DNA of 64,000 nt from Azospirillum brasilense (lineage in GTDB: Bacteria > Pseudomonadota > Alphaproteobacteria > Azospirillales > Azospirillaceae), in assembly GCF_003349955.1 (NCBI RefSeq), contig NZ_QLKQ01000001.1, positions 150,701 through 214,700 on the forward strand, given 5' to 3'. The translations under genes and the position numbers were made by a program. Under the pieces are notes generated by a model. It did not search any database. It worked only from the letters and a program-made list of their open reading frames with translations, and was not told the DNA's origin. Below are positions 42,884 through 51,230 of this stretch, one piece after another (position 1 is the stretch's first letter; every line of letters begins with the position of its first letter).

Positions 42884-43321
42884 ATGAAACGCAGATTTGG
42901 TTTGCTGACCGGTGCGCTGATGGTGGGCACCGTCGCCTGTTTCGCCGCCCTGGCGCAGGACGCGCCGACGACCCCCGACGGGACACCGACCTACATCGTC
43001 AAGGACGGTCAGGTGGACAAGGGAACCTACAACGGCTACCGCCGCTTCCACGCGACCTGCCACACCTGCCACGGCTTCGACGCGTCGGGGTCGTCCTTCG
43101 CCCCCAGCCTCGCGGACTCGCTCAAACGCCTCAACTACGACGAGTTCAAGGAGGTCGTGGTCAACGGCCGCCAGAACCAGGGCGCCACCGGCGACAAGGT
43201 GATGCCCTCCTTCGGCCTCGACCCGAACATCATGGATCACCTGGACGACATCTACCGCTACCTGAAGGCGCGGGCCGACGGCGCGCTGCCCGGCGGACGC
43301 CCCCAACGCATCGGCGGCTGA
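42884..43321 (+). CDS. xoxG: XoxG-type cytochrome cL
   Basis: 145 residues with signal peptide (M-K-R-R-F-G-L-L-T-G, cleavage near A-L-A). One haem site C-H-T-C-H (C59, C62, H63) and a likely axial Met in K-V-M-P-S-F-G. It is the periplasmic electron acceptor of XoxF. Start ATG 42884 is preceded by AAGGA at a longer than usual distance. Gap of 100 bp from xoxF includes the terminator hairpin. The xoxF-xoxG-xoxJ order is standard. Confidence 0.93.
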   Translation: MKRRFGLLTGALMVGTVACFAALAQDAPTTPDGTPTYIVKDGQVDKGTYNGYRRFHATCHTCHGFDASGSSFAPSLADSLKRLNYDEFKEVVVNGRQNQGATGDKVMPSFGLDPNIMDHLDDIYRYLKARADGALPGGRPQRIGG

Positions 43322-43342
43322 TCCGGCGGAGGGAGACCCTTC

Positions 43343-44653
43343 ATGGCATTTCCTTCTGTGCTCACCGTCGTCACCATCGCCGCGGCTCTGCTGTCCGTCA
43401 CCGCGCCGGCCCGCGCCGTCGAGGTGACGGAGCGCGAGACCGTGCGCGTCTGCGCCGACGGCAACCTCCTGCCCTACTCCAACGAAAAAATGGAGGGTTT
43501 CGAGAACGAGATCGCCCGCCTCATCGGCGAGGATCTGAAGAAGCCGGTGACCTATTACTGGTGGCCGCAGACCATCGGCTTCGTCCGCAACACGCTGCGC
43601 GCGCGGCAATGCGACCTCGTGATGGGAACGGCCTCCGGCGAAGAGTTGATGCAGAACACCAACCCCTACTACCGGACCGTCTATTCCCTCGTCTACCGCA
43701 CCAAATCGGGCATCAAGGCGGAAAGCGTGGGCGATCCGTCCCTGAAGGACGCCCGCATCGGCGTCATCGAGAAGACGCCCGCGGTCAACCTGCTGCGCCT
43801 TTACGGAATCACCCGGACGGAGCCCTATCAGCTCAACACCGACACGCGCGCCAACAACCCGGCCCGCGACGCCATCGAAGACGTCGCCGCCGGCAAGACC
43901 GACGCGGCGGTGATCTGGGGGCCGATCGCCGGCTACTTCGCCGCCCAGCAGACCGAACCGCTGACCGTCGTTCCACTGGTCAAGGAGCCGGCGGTCGCCC
44001 GGCTGCAATTCAACATCTCCATGGGCATCCGCTCCGACGAGCCGGAATGGAAGCACTGGCTCAACGACTTCATCAAGCGCCGCCAGGACGACATCGACCG
44101 CATCCTGCTGCGCTACCACGTCCCGCTCATCGGCCCCGACGGCGCGCTGAAGACCGCCGCCGCCATCGAGCCGCCGGGCTATCGGATGGACCAGTACCGC
44201 GCCCCGACCCCCGCCGGCCTGTCCGGCGCTTCCACCGTGACCCTGGCGGAGCTGCGGCGGCTGATCGAGCATTTTCCCGACACGCGGCTGGTCGACGTGA
44301 TGCCGGCGCCGCCGCGCCCGGCCGACCGTCCGGCGCCGGCCGTGTGGGTTCCGCCGCCACGCCGCAGCCTGCCGGGGGCGGTCTGGCTGCCCAACGTCGG
44401 TTACGGCAGCCTGTCGGGCGAACAGGAGCGCTATTTCCGCGCCGGGCTGGAGACCGTGAGCCGCGGGGATCGGGCCGCCCGGCTGGTCTTCTTCTGCGAG
44501 CCGGACTGCTGGATGTCCTGGAACGCCGCCAAGCGCGCGGTGGAGTGGGGGTACGGCAATGTCTACTGGTATTCCGACGGCGCCATGCGCTGGCAGGAGG
44601 CGGGATACGGGCTGGAGACGGTCGAACCCTTCGCCGGCGGCGCGTCGAACTGA
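43343..44653 (+). CDS. xoxJ: XoxJ periplasmic protein fused to a rhodanese-like CxxxCW domain
   Basis: 436 residues. Signal (A-A-A-L-L-S-V-T-A-P-A-R-A) then a solute-binding-like domain (about 27-265; V-R-V-C-A-D-G-N-L-L-P-Y-S-N), the family of quinoprotein-dehydrogenase-associated binding proteins. The C-terminus (about 290-430) is a separate domain of the PQQ-associated rhodanese-like type, with L-P-N-V-G-Y-G-S-L and the motif C385-E-P-D-C389-W390 followed by N-V-Y-W-Y-S-D-G. In most genomes these are two genes; here they are one. XoxJ is thought to activate XoxF (family knowledge). Good GGAGGGAGA ribosome site before 43343. Confidence 0.92.
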   Translation: MAFPSVLTVVTIAAALLSVTAPARAVEVTERETVRVCADGNLLPYSNEKMEGFENEIARLIGEDLKKPVTYYWWPQTIGFVRNTLRARQCDLVMGTASGEELMQNTNPYYRTVYSLVYRTKSGIKAESVGDPSLKDARIGVIEKTPAVNLLRLYGITRTEPYQLNTDTRANNPARDAIEDVAAGKTDAAVIWGPIAGYFAAQQTEPLTVVPLVKEPAVARLQFNISMGIRSDEPEWKHWLNDFIKRRQDDIDRILLRYHVPLIGPDGALKTAAAIEPPGYRMDQYRAPTPAGLSGASTVTLAELRRLIEHFPDTRLVDVMPAPPRPADRPAPAVWVPPPRRSLPGAVWLPNVGYGSLSGEQERYFRAGLETVSRGDRAARLVFFCEPDCWMSWNAAKRAVEWGYGNVYWYSDGAMRWQEAGYGLETVEPFAGGASN

Positions 44654-44668
44654 CCGACCCCGCTCACC

Positions 44669-45298
44669 TCAGTCCAGGCGGGCGGCGATGTCCCGAGCGA
44701 TGCGGCCGGCCTTCTGTTCGAACTGGACCGGCTGTTCGCACAGCGCCGTCTGATTGCGCCGCCGCTCGTCGAGGATGCGCCGCCGCCACGCGATCTCCTC
44801 ACGCAACGCCGTCGCCTCGGGGGCGTCGGCGGGAAGCGCCTGAAGACGGGTCAACGCCGCGTCGATGCTGTCGAGCAGGACACGCTGCTGGTGGGCGTAG
44901 CGCTTGATGGCCGAAATGGCCTGCCCGCGCTCCTGATTGAGCGCGTCGAAGGCTCCGGCGAACAAGGCGGTGAGGGCCATGTTGCGGTCCGTCGCCGCCC
45001 CGTTGGCCTGCAGTTGGTCGGCGAAGCGGTCGATCGCCGACTGCTCCTGCTCCGGATCGAGCCGGCGGTCGAGGAGTTGCTTCAGGACCGGTTCGGTGCC
45101 GGGAATGCCGCGCCAGTCGCCTTCCTTCCCCTCGATGGGGTCGCCGGGCCAGATCTGGCCGGACGACAGGGTCGGCACGAGGATCTGAACGCAAGGCCAA
45201 TCCGGGTCGCTCCCGGCCGCCCCCGCCGGGATAGAGGCCGCCGGGACAGACGCCAGGGTGAGCAACGCGACAGCGAGGACAGCGGAGCGGTGACGCAT
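44669..45298 (-). CDS. Hypothetical exported protein in the C1 island
   Basis: 209 residues. Clear Sec signal M-R-H-R-S-A-V-L-A-V-A-L-L-T-L-A-S with cleavage near A-G-A-A. Mature part is rich in helix-forming charged residues (L-D-R-R-L-D-P-E-Q-E-Q-S, W-R-R-R-I-L-D-E-R-R-R), with two Cys (P-C-V-Q-I-L-V-P and L-C-E-Q-P). An alpha-helical periplasmic protein. No family recognised. Convergent with xoxJ (15 bp) and divergent from the DUF2380 gene with 49 bp between starts. Its place suggests a role in methanol oxidation, unproven. Confidence 0.7.
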   Translation of the reverse strand: MRHRSAVLAVALLTLASVPAASIPAGAAGSDPDWPCVQILVPTLSSGQIWPGDPIEGKEGDWRGIPGTEPVLKQLLDRRLDPEQEQSAIDRFADQLQANGAATDRNMALTALFAGAFDALNQERGQAISAIKRYAHQQRVLLDSIDAALTRLQALPADAPEATALREEIAWRRRILDERRRNQTALCEQPVQFEQKAGRIARDIAARLD

Positions 45299-45347
45299 GA
45301 TGGGATTCTGCCGGACATCGGGCGCTCCTGCCCATCCACGCATTCGG

Positions 45348-45881
45348 ATGAGGCCGACGGAGTTCGCCGCGACGGCGCTCCTGTTCCTGCTGCTGAGCGG
45401 CGCGGTTCCGGCGGCGGCGCAGGCGCCGGCCCGGGTTCTTGTCTTCGATCTGGAACTGGTGGACACCAGCCGGGAGCCCCCCGATCCGGACCATGCCGGA
45501 CGGCTGGAGCGGGTGACGGCGCTGCTGCGCGACGGGCTGAAGGACGGCGGCTACGCGGTGACCGGCGTTCGCGACAGCACCATCGCCGCGGAGGTGCCGG
45601 CGTCGCTCTACCGCTGCAACGGCTGCGAGCGCGACCTCGGGCGCCGGGCCGGCGCGGACATCGTGGTGACGGGTTTCATCCATAAGATCAGCACGCTGAT
45701 CCTCAACATGCAGATTATAATGCGCCGCACCGGAGACGGCGTTGGAGATGACGGTGGCGACGGCGACGTCATCGCCGTCGCGAACGCGGACATCCGCGGC
45801 GACAACGAGCGGTCGTGGCGGCGCGGCGTCGAATGGCTGCTGCGTCACCGCCTGCTGGCCGCACCGCCGTCCGACCGGTGA
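45348..45881 (+). CDS. DUF2380/DUF3280-like exported protein
   Basis: 177 residues. Signal M-R-P-T-E-F-A-A-T-A-L-L-F-L-L-L-S. Mature part contains V-L-V-F-D-L-E-L-V-D-T-S, R-C-N-G-C-E-R-D-L (a C-x-x-C pair), A-D-I-V-V-T-G-F-I-H-K-I-S and N-M-Q-I-I-M, the pattern of the DUF2380 family that accompanies PQQ-dependent alcohol oxidation loci. Periplasmic. Start 45348 is chosen for the signal peptide; its ribosome site is poor, and ATG 45297 is in frame. The start is 49 bp from the divergent exported protein, so they share a short bidirectional promoter. Confidence 0.75.
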   Translation: MRPTEFAATALLFLLLSGAVPAAAQAPARVLVFDLELVDTSREPPDPDHAGRLERVTALLRDGLKDGGYAVTGVRDSTIAAEVPASLYRCNGCERDLGRRAGADIVVTGFIHKISTLILNMQIIMRRTGDGVGDDGGDGDVIAVANADIRGDNERSWRRGVEWLLRHRLLAAPPSDR

Positions 45882-45944
45882 CGAACCCTGACGACATCCG
45901 AGGCGGGGGAGCCAACCTTCGTCCGACACGGGGAGGAGGATCGC

Positions 45945-46379
45945 TTGGCCGACGACGCTTTGCTCTCCTATGTGCCGTACCGCCCGGCGGCGAGCCGCGT
46001 CCGGTACTACGACATCACGCTGCGCGACTATGTGGACCAGTTCCGGATCGGCGTCTGGGACGAGGAAAAGGAGCGCACGCAGCGCGTCCGGATCAACGTC
46101 TCGTTGACGCTGCCCTGGCCCGACCGGCCGATGACCGACAGCCTGGACGAGGTGCTGTCCTACGATTTCCTGATCGACGGCATCCGCGCCCTGCGCGACG
46201 GCGCCCATGTGAACCTCGTCGAGACGCTGGGCGACCGGATCCTCGCGCTGTGCTTCTCCAACCCGGATGTGACTCGCGCGCGGGTGCAGGTGGAGAAGCT
46301 GGACGTAGTCCCGGAATCCGGCGGCGTCGGCATCGTTATCGAGCGCTCCCGCCCCGAGGGAGCGCGAACGGCATCATGA
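45945..46379 (+). CDS. Dihydroneopterin aldolase-like protein (FolB type)
   Basis: 144 residues with a TTG start at 45945 behind a strong GGGGAGGAGG site. FolB fold cues: D-I-T-L-R-D-Y, G-V-W-D-E-E-K-E-R-T-Q, and V-N-L-V-E-T-L-G-D-R-I (about 88-98), where the Glu and neighbouring residues bind the pterin. Cleaves 7,8-dihydroneopterin in folate pathways; in this island the pterin is probably destined for H4MPT. First gene of a run with overlapping ends (kinase, DHPS-like, DUF447, MfnB) that reads as one operon. Confidence 0.85.
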   Translation: MADDALLSYVPYRPAASRVRYYDITLRDYVDQFRIGVWDEEKERTQRVRINVSLTLPWPDRPMTDSLDEVLSYDFLIDGIRALRDGAHVNLVETLGDRILALCFSNPDVTRARVQVEKLDVVPESGGVGIVIERSRPEGARTAS

Positions 46380-47017
46380 GCAGCGCGCCGTTGTGGGTCG
46401 TGAAGCTGGGCGGCAGCCTGTGGCGCGCCCCGGAATTGCGACGCTGGCTGGAGATCCTGGCCGCGGCGCGGCGCCTGCGCGTCGTGATCGTCCCCGGCGG
46501 CGGTCCCTTCGCCGACGCCGTCCGCGACGCCCAGCCGGCGCTCGGCTTCGGCGACCGCGCCGCGCACCGCATGGCCCTGCTCGCCATGGAGCAGTACGGA
46601 ACCGCCCTGGCCGACCTGGAGCCGCGTCTGACCCCCGCCCGCAGCCTCGCCGATCTGCGCGGCCGGCCGAGCCCGACCGTCTGGATGCCGCTTCCCCTGG
46701 CGGACAGCGCCGACGTGGCGGAGAGCTGGGACGTCACCTCCGACAGTCTGGCGGTCTGGCTGGCCGGCGCGCTCGGCGCCACCTGCGCGGTCCTCGTCAA
46801 GTCCGCTCCGTTGCCGGACGCCGTCACTCCCGTGATGCAACTCGTAACGGAGGGCATCGTCGATCCGGCCTTGCCGGACCGCATGGCGCGCTACGACGGG
46901 GCCGTCTGGTGCGTGTCGCGGGACGAGCACCGGCGTTTCGCCAAGGCGCTGGACCAGGGCAACCCGTGCGGTACCCACCTTGCCCTGCCCGACGATCAAC
47001 AGGATGCCGATGGCTGA
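46376..47017 (+). CDS. Amino-acid-kinase-fold protein, MfnE-like
   Basis: 213 residues. N-terminal V-V-K-L-G-G-S-L and V-I-V-P-G-G-G-P-F-A-D (about 36-46) are the phosphate and substrate loops of aspartokinase-fold enzymes; later D-S-L-A-V-W-L-A-G and L-V-K-S. Methanofuran pathway kinase MfnE belongs to this fold and acts on aminomethyl-furanmethanol phosphate, so with mfnB four genes on, this is the best guess. ATG 46376 overlaps the FolB-like stop by 4 bp. An unrelated kinase role cannot be excluded. Confidence 0.8.
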   Translation: MSSAPLWVVKLGGSLWRAPELRRWLEILAAARRLRVVIVPGGGPFADAVRDAQPALGFGDRAAHRMALLAMEQYGTALADLEPRLTPARSLADLRGRPSPTVWMPLPLADSADVAESWDVTSDSLAVWLAGALGATCAVLVKSAPLPDAVTPVMQLVTEGIVDPALPDRMARYDGAVWCVSRDEHRRFAKALDQGNPCGTHLALPDDQQDADG

Positions 47018-48377
47018 GCGCCCCAAGCACATCCTGTTCCTGACCGGCGCGCTGGCCGAACCGCGCCTGCGCCATGTGCTCGCTGCGCTGGAACCGTTGG
47101 AGTTTCGGACCACGGTGGTCAATCTCGGCATCAAGGTCGCGGCGCTGGCGACGACGGAGATCGTGCTGCGCCGCCTCACCTCGACCGAGGGGGCCGACCG
47201 CATCCTGCTGCCGGGGCGGTTCCGTGGCGACCTCGACCGGCTGTCCGCCCATTTCGGCGTGCCCTTCGAGCGCGGTCCCGACGAACTGGATGATCTGCCC
47301 CAGCATTTCCGGCGTCAGGCCGCCCCGCTCGATCTCAGCCGCTACCATACAAAAATCTTCGCCGAGATCGTCGAGGCGCCACTGCTTGGGGTCCCGGCCA
47401 TCCTGGAACGCGCCGCCCGCTTCGCGGCGGACGGGGCCGACGTGATCGACCTCGGCGGGCTGCCCGACCATCCCTTTCCCCATCTGGAGGAGGCGGTGGC
47501 GGCGCTGCGCGAGGCCGGCCACACGGTCAGCGTCGATTCCCTCGACCCCAGGGAGTTGCTGCGCGGTGCCGGGGCGGGCGCCTCCTACCTGCTCAGCCTG
47601 ACCGAGGAGACCGCCTGGGTCGCCCGCGAGACCGACGCGGTGCCCGTCGTCATCCCCACCACGCCGGGCGATCTGCCGTCGCTCTATCGTGCGCTGGACG
47701 CCATCCGCGGCGCGGGACGCCGTTGCATCGCCGACCCGATCCTGGAGCCGATCCATCACGGATTCACCGACTCCCTGCTGCGCTACCGCGAGGTCCGGGC
47801 GCGCCATCCCGACCTGGACATCCTGATGGGGGTCGGCAACGTCACCGAACTGACCGATGCCGACACGCCGGGGATGACCGCGCTGCTGATGGGGATCGTC
47901 TCGGAACTGCGCATCGACCACATCCTGACGGTGCAGGTCAGCCTCCATTGCCGCCGGACCATCCGCGAGTTCGACGCGGCACGGCGCCAGTTCTTCGCCG
48001 CCGCGGAGGCCGGCGCCCTGCCCCGCAACGTCGGCGACGCCCTGCTCTGCCTGCGTGACCGCAAGCCCTTCACCAGCACGCCGGAGCAGGTGGCCGACCT
48101 CGCCGCCCGCATCCGCGACCCGAATTACCGGATCGAGGTAACGGAACAGGGGGTCCATCTCTACAACCGCGATGGGCACCATGTGGCCGGCGATCCCTTC
48201 GCCCTGCTCCCGCACATCGATCCCCGCACCGATATGGGGCACGCCTTCTATCTCGGGGCGGAACTGGCCCGCGCGCAGATCGCCTGGCAGCTCGGCAAGC
48301 GCTACAGCCAGGACAACGAACTGCGCTGGGGTGTGGCGGTGGACGCGCCCGGCGACACCGGAGGGGGCGGGACGTGA
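47010..48377 (+). CDS. DHPS-like protein (DUF6513 type) of H4MPT pathway
   Basis: 455 residues. The central part is a TIM barrel like dihydropteroate synthase: G-A-D-V-I-D-L-G-G (about 150-158), V-S-V-D-S-L-D-P-R-E, D-P-I-L-E-P-I, I-L-M-G-V-G-N-V-T-E-L. The N-terminal 100 residues form the extra domain seen in methylotroph and methanogen versions. It should work at a pterin condensation step of H4MPT synthesis, but is not a normal sulfonamide-type DHPS. ATG 47010 has AGGA five bases upstream and overlaps the kinase stop by 8 bases. Only two Cys at C-I-A-D and H-C-R-R. Confidence 0.85.
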   Translation: MAERPKHILFLTGALAEPRLRHVLAALEPLEFRTTVVNLGIKVAALATTEIVLRRLTSTEGADRILLPGRFRGDLDRLSAHFGVPFERGPDELDDLPQHFRRQAAPLDLSRYHTKIFAEIVEAPLLGVPAILERAARFAADGADVIDLGGLPDHPFPHLEEAVAALREAGHTVSVDSLDPRELLRGAGAGASYLLSLTEETAWVARETDAVPVVIPTTPGDLPSLYRALDAIRGAGRRCIADPILEPIHHGFTDSLLRYREVRARHPDLDILMGVGNVTELTDADTPGMTALLMGIVSELRIDHILTVQVSLHCRRTIREFDAARRQFFAAAEAGALPRNVGDALLCLRDRKPFTSTPEQVADLAARIRDPNYRIEVTEQGVHLYNRDGHHVAGDPFALLPHIDPRTDMGHAFYLGAELARAQIAWQLGKRYSQDNELRWGVAVDAPGDTGGGGT

Positions 48378-48952
48378 CCTTCATCCGCGAAACCATCATC
48401 ACGAGCTGCGACGCGGCGGGCACCGTCCACGTGGCCCCCATGGGCGCCACGGTGACGGAGACCGGCTATGTCCTGGCCCCCTTCCGCCCGTCGCGCACGC
48501 TCGACAACCTGCTCGCCACGCGCTGCGCGGTGGTGAACTTCACCGACGACGTCCGGGTGTTCGCCGGCTGCGTCACCGGGCGGCAACGCGACTGGCCGAC
48601 CGTCCCGGCGGAGCGCATCCGCGGCGCGGTGCTCGCCGGAGCGCTGGCGCACGAGGAGTTGGAGGTGGCCGCGGTGGAGGACGACGGCGTGCGCCCGCGC
48701 CTGGACTGCCGCCCGGTGCATCGCGTCACCCACCGGCCTTTCCGCGGCTTCAACCGGGCCCAGGCCGCCGTGGTGGAGGGCGCGATCCTGGTCAGCCGCC
48801 TGCATCTCCTGCCGCCCGAGAAAATCGACCGCGAAATCGACTATCTGTCCATCGCCATCGGCAAGACCGCCGGCCCCGTGGAGCTGGAGGCGTGGGGCTG
48901 GCTGCTCGACCGCATCGCCGAACATCGGGCGGTCGGGGAGAGGGCACCATGA
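48374..48952 (+). CDS. DUF447 family flavoprotein-like
   Basis: 192 residues with a GTG start at 48374 overlapping the upstream stop (GTGA). DUF447 has a split-barrel flavin-binding-like fold: H-V-A-P-M-G-A-T-V (about 19-27), A-P-F-R-P-S-R-T-L-D-N-L and N-F-T-D-D-V-R-V-F are characteristic. It is always seen among methanofuran/H4MPT genes in methylotrophs and methanogens; reaction unassigned. Placed directly before mfnB, overlapping it by 4 bp. May serve in making the methanofuran analogue. Confidence 0.85.
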   Translation: MTFIRETIITSCDAAGTVHVAPMGATVTETGYVLAPFRPSRTLDNLLATRCAVVNFTDDVRVFAGCVTGRQRDWPTVPAERIRGAVLAGALAHEELEVAAVEDDGVRPRLDCRPVHRVTHRPFRGFNRAQAAVVEGAILVSRLHLLPPEKIDREIDYLSIAIGKTAGPVELEAWGWLLDRIAEHRAVGERAP

Positions 48953-49653
48953 CCCGGCTGCTCGCCAGCGTTGCGTCCCTGGAGGAGCTGACGCTCGCCG
49001 CACGGGGTGGTGCGGACATTCTGGATTTGAAGGATCCGAAAACAGGTGCGCTCGGGGCGTGGCCGCTGGACGGCATCGTCCGCGCCGTCGATACGGCCCG
49101 CCAATGGCCCGTCCGTGCGCCGCTGAGCGCCACCGTGGGTGACCTACCGATGACCCCCGCGATCGTGGCGGGGCGGGTGGCCGAAACCTGGGCCTGCGGC
49201 GTCGATTACGTCAAGATCGGCCTGTTTCCATCCGGTGATCCGGCGGGCTGCGTGACGGCACTGGCGCCCGACACGCGGCGGGGCGCCCGCATCGTCGCTG
49301 TGCTGTTCGCCGATCTTTGGAACGACCCCGGCACATTGCTTCCCGACATCGCGAAAGCCGGCTTCGCCGGAGCCATGCTCGACACCGCGGGAAAAGGCTC
49401 CGGCGGGTTGCTGCGGCACAAGACGAAAAACGAGTTGGCGCGCTTCCTGGCACAGGTACGCGGTTACGGCCTGCTGACCGGGCTCGCCGGTTCACTGCGC
49501 CTGGACGACATTCCGGCGCTGCTGCCGCTCGCGCCCGACTATCTCGGTTTCCGCACCGCGCTGTGCGCCGGCGCCGACCGGGGCGGCGCACTGGACCCGG
49601 CCGCGCTGGCCGCGGTCCGCGACGCCGTCCCGAAACAGCCCTTCACCGGTTGA
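48949..49653 (+). CDS. mfnB: (5-formylfuran-3-yl)methyl phosphate synthase MfnB
   Basis: 234 residues. TIM-barrel enzyme that condenses two glyceraldehyde-3-phosphates to the furan phosphate of methanofuran. Active lysines: K28 in D-L-K-D-P-K-T-G-A-L-G, typical Schiff-base site, and K89 in D-Y-V-K-I-G-L. Start ATG 48949 overlaps the DUF447 stop (ATGA). Last gene of the operon starting at 45945; converges with the secreted repeat protein gene (12 bp). The H4MPT-linked formyl route of the fhc genes needs this cofactor. Family call strong. Confidence 0.93.
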   Translation: MTRLLASVASLEELTLAARGGADILDLKDPKTGALGAWPLDGIVRAVDTARQWPVRAPLSATVGDLPMTPAIVAGRVAETWACGVDYVKIGLFPSGDPAGCVTALAPDTRRGARIVAVLFADLWNDPGTLLPDIAKAGFAGAMLDTAGKGSGGLLRHKTKNELARFLAQVRGYGLLTGLAGSLRLDDIPALLPLAPDYLGFRTALCAGADRGGALDPAALAAVRDAVPKQPFTG

Positions 49654-49665
49654 ACGCGCAATCCG

Positions 49666-50085
49666 CTACTGCCCGGCCCCCTGCTTCGGCGGTTCGGAGG
49701 TGGCGTTGCCGCCCTGCGTCACCGAGCCGCCACCGATGGTGCCCTGCCGCTGTCCGGCCAGGGAATTGTCCGGCAGAGCGCCGGTACCGCTCGTGGAACC
49801 GCCCGACGCACCGGACGCCGGCGAGTCCGGCATGGAGGTGCCGGACGTGCCGCTTTGTCCGCCGCCTTGATGACCGCCGCCTTGAGTAACCCCGCCGCCG
49901 ACGGTGCCCTGCCGCTGCCCGGCCAGGGAGTTGTCCGGCAGAGCACCGGTCGATGGGCTGGAGCTTTGGCTTCCCGAGCCTTGAGGCATCGCGCCGCCCG
50001 TGCTTTGGGCCGACGCCGGAACCGCCGCCGCGGCCGACGCGAGGGCCAGCAGAGACGCACCGGCCAGGACGTGCAGATGTTTCAT
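49666..50085 (-). CDS. Small secreted protein with repeated LPDNSLAGQRQGT motif
   Basis: 139 residues. Signal M-K-H-L-H-V-L-A-G-A-S-L-L-A-L-A, cleavage near A-S-A-Q. The mature protein is low complexity (Gly, Ser, Thr, Gln) and carries two copies of L-P-D-N-S-L-A-G-Q-R-Q-G-T followed by Gly-rich spacers. No Cys. A disordered exported protein; role unknown. GGAGGATAGGTCC upstream of ATG 50085 sets the start. It lies between mfnB and the PQQ-ABC genes but need not belong to them. Confidence 0.75.
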   Translation of the reverse strand: MKHLHVLAGASLLALASAAAAVPASAQSTGGAMPQGSGSQSSSPSTGALPDNSLAGQRQGTVGGGVTQGGGHQGGGQSGTSGTSMPDSPASGASGGSTSGTGALPDNSLAGQRQGTIGGGSVTQGGNATSEPPKQGAGQ

Positions 50086-50137
50086 GGACCTATCCTCCGG
50101 CATGATGTTGGACGAATCTGGGAACGGTCGGGCGCTG

Positions 50138-50320
50138 TTAACCCGCGTCCTTCGTGCTGCGGTTGTGGCGGGACGCTTCGCCCATGCGGCCGATGTCCTC
50201 CTTCGCCCGCTCGTCCCGGCCGGCGTCCTGCGGTTCGTCCTTCTTGAAGTCCTGCTCGCTGCTAAGAACGCTCTTCTCGCCGCGCGGCTGGTCCTGAGCC
50301 TTGTCGGAATGTCCCGTCAT
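50138..50320 (-). CDS. Small hydrophilic protein
   Basis: 60 residues, very charged (K-A-Q-D-Q-P-R-G-E-K-S, F-K-K-D-E-P-Q-D-A-G-R-D-E-R-A-K-E-D), probably disordered. ATG 50320 with GGAGGAAACGTC upstream is a strong ribosome site, the main reason to accept it. Resembles stress-type small acidic/basic proteins but no family can be named. Lies 52 bp upstream of the secreted repeat protein. Confidence 0.6.
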   Translation of the reverse strand: MTGHSDKAQDQPRGEKSVLSSEQDFKKDEPQDAGRDERAKEDIGRMGEASRHNRSTKDAG

Positions 50321-50414
50321 GACGTTTCCTCCACCCGAGCCCGCCCGGCGGGATGACCGGACGGTCGTCTGTGCCATCAACCGCAGGTCGCCGGGGGCGG
50401 TTCCACCCGTCGTG

Positions 50415-51230
50415 TCACCCCTGTTCCGCCGGCCCGCCGCGGCGGGCCCAGAAGCCCCGCCCGGGATCGTAAGCGAGGATCGCTCCCCCCAGGAACAGCG
50501 CGAGGCACGCGGTGACGGCCAGGAACGCCGTGCCGTTGAATTGCAGGTACAGAGCGAAGCGGATCAGTTCGACCGCCTGCGTGAAGGGATTGATCCCGGC
50601 GATCCAGGCGAGCGTCGGGCTGCCCTCGCGGATGCGCCACAGCGGGTAGAGCGCGGAGGAGGCGAAGAACATCGGGAAGATGACGAAGTTCATCACCCCT
50701 GCGAAATTCTCCAGCTGCCGGATGAAGGAGGACAGCAGGAGGCCGAGCGCGCCCAGCATCAGCCCGCTCAGCACCAAGGCCGGCAGCACGGCGAGATAGC
50801 CGGGTTCCGGTGGCTGGACGCCCCAGAACCAGGCGATGGCGAGGAAGACATAGACCTGGGCGATCGACACCAGGACGCCGGCCAGCAGCTTGCAGACCAG
50901 CAGGTACCAGCGCGGCAGCGGGCTGACCAGCAGGGTCTTCATGCTGCCCATCTCCCGGTCGTAGACCATGGACAGCGAACTCTGCATTCCGTTGAAGAGC
51001 TGGATCATCGCCACCAGCCCCGGCGTCACGTAATCCTCGTAGAGGATGTAGGTCTCGTAGGGTGGAATGATCGACAGGCCGAGCACCGCGCGGAAGCCCA
51101 CCGCGAAGATGGCCAGCCAGACCAGCGGCCGCACCAGGGCGGCGAAGAACCGCTCGCGCTGGTGCACGAAGCGCAGCCCCTCGCGGACGATCACCGCGCG
51201 CAGGCAGCGCCAGCAGAGCGTCGCGTTCAT
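50415..51230 (-). CDS. ABC-2 type permease of PQQ-alcohol-dehydrogenase-associated ABC system
   Basis: 271 residues with six hydrophobic segments (about 28-50, 60-80, 105-130, 140-165, 170-195, 235-262). Y-D-R-E-M-G-S-M-K-T-L-L-V-S-P-L-P (about 89-105) is the conserved coupling segment of ABC-2 permeases. Coupled to the ATPase gene by an ATGA overlap. Associated families (PQQ-ABC permease, ATPase, binding protein, beta-propeller) occur beside quinoprotein alcohol dehydrogenases; the cargo is not known. Confidence 0.88.
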   Translation of the reverse strand: MNATLCWRCLRAVIVREGLRFVHQRERFFAALVRPLVWLAIFAVGFRAVLGLSIIPPYETYILYEDYVTPGLVAMIQLFNGMQSSLSMVYDREMGSMKTLLVSPLPRWYLLVCKLLAGVLVSIAQVYVFLAIAWFWGVQPPEPGYLAVLPALVLSGLMLGALGLLLSSFIRQLENFAGVMNFVIFPMFFASSALYPLWRIREGSPTLAWIAGINPFTQAVELIRFALYLQFNGTAFLAVTACLALFLGGAILAYDPGRGFWARRGGPAEQG

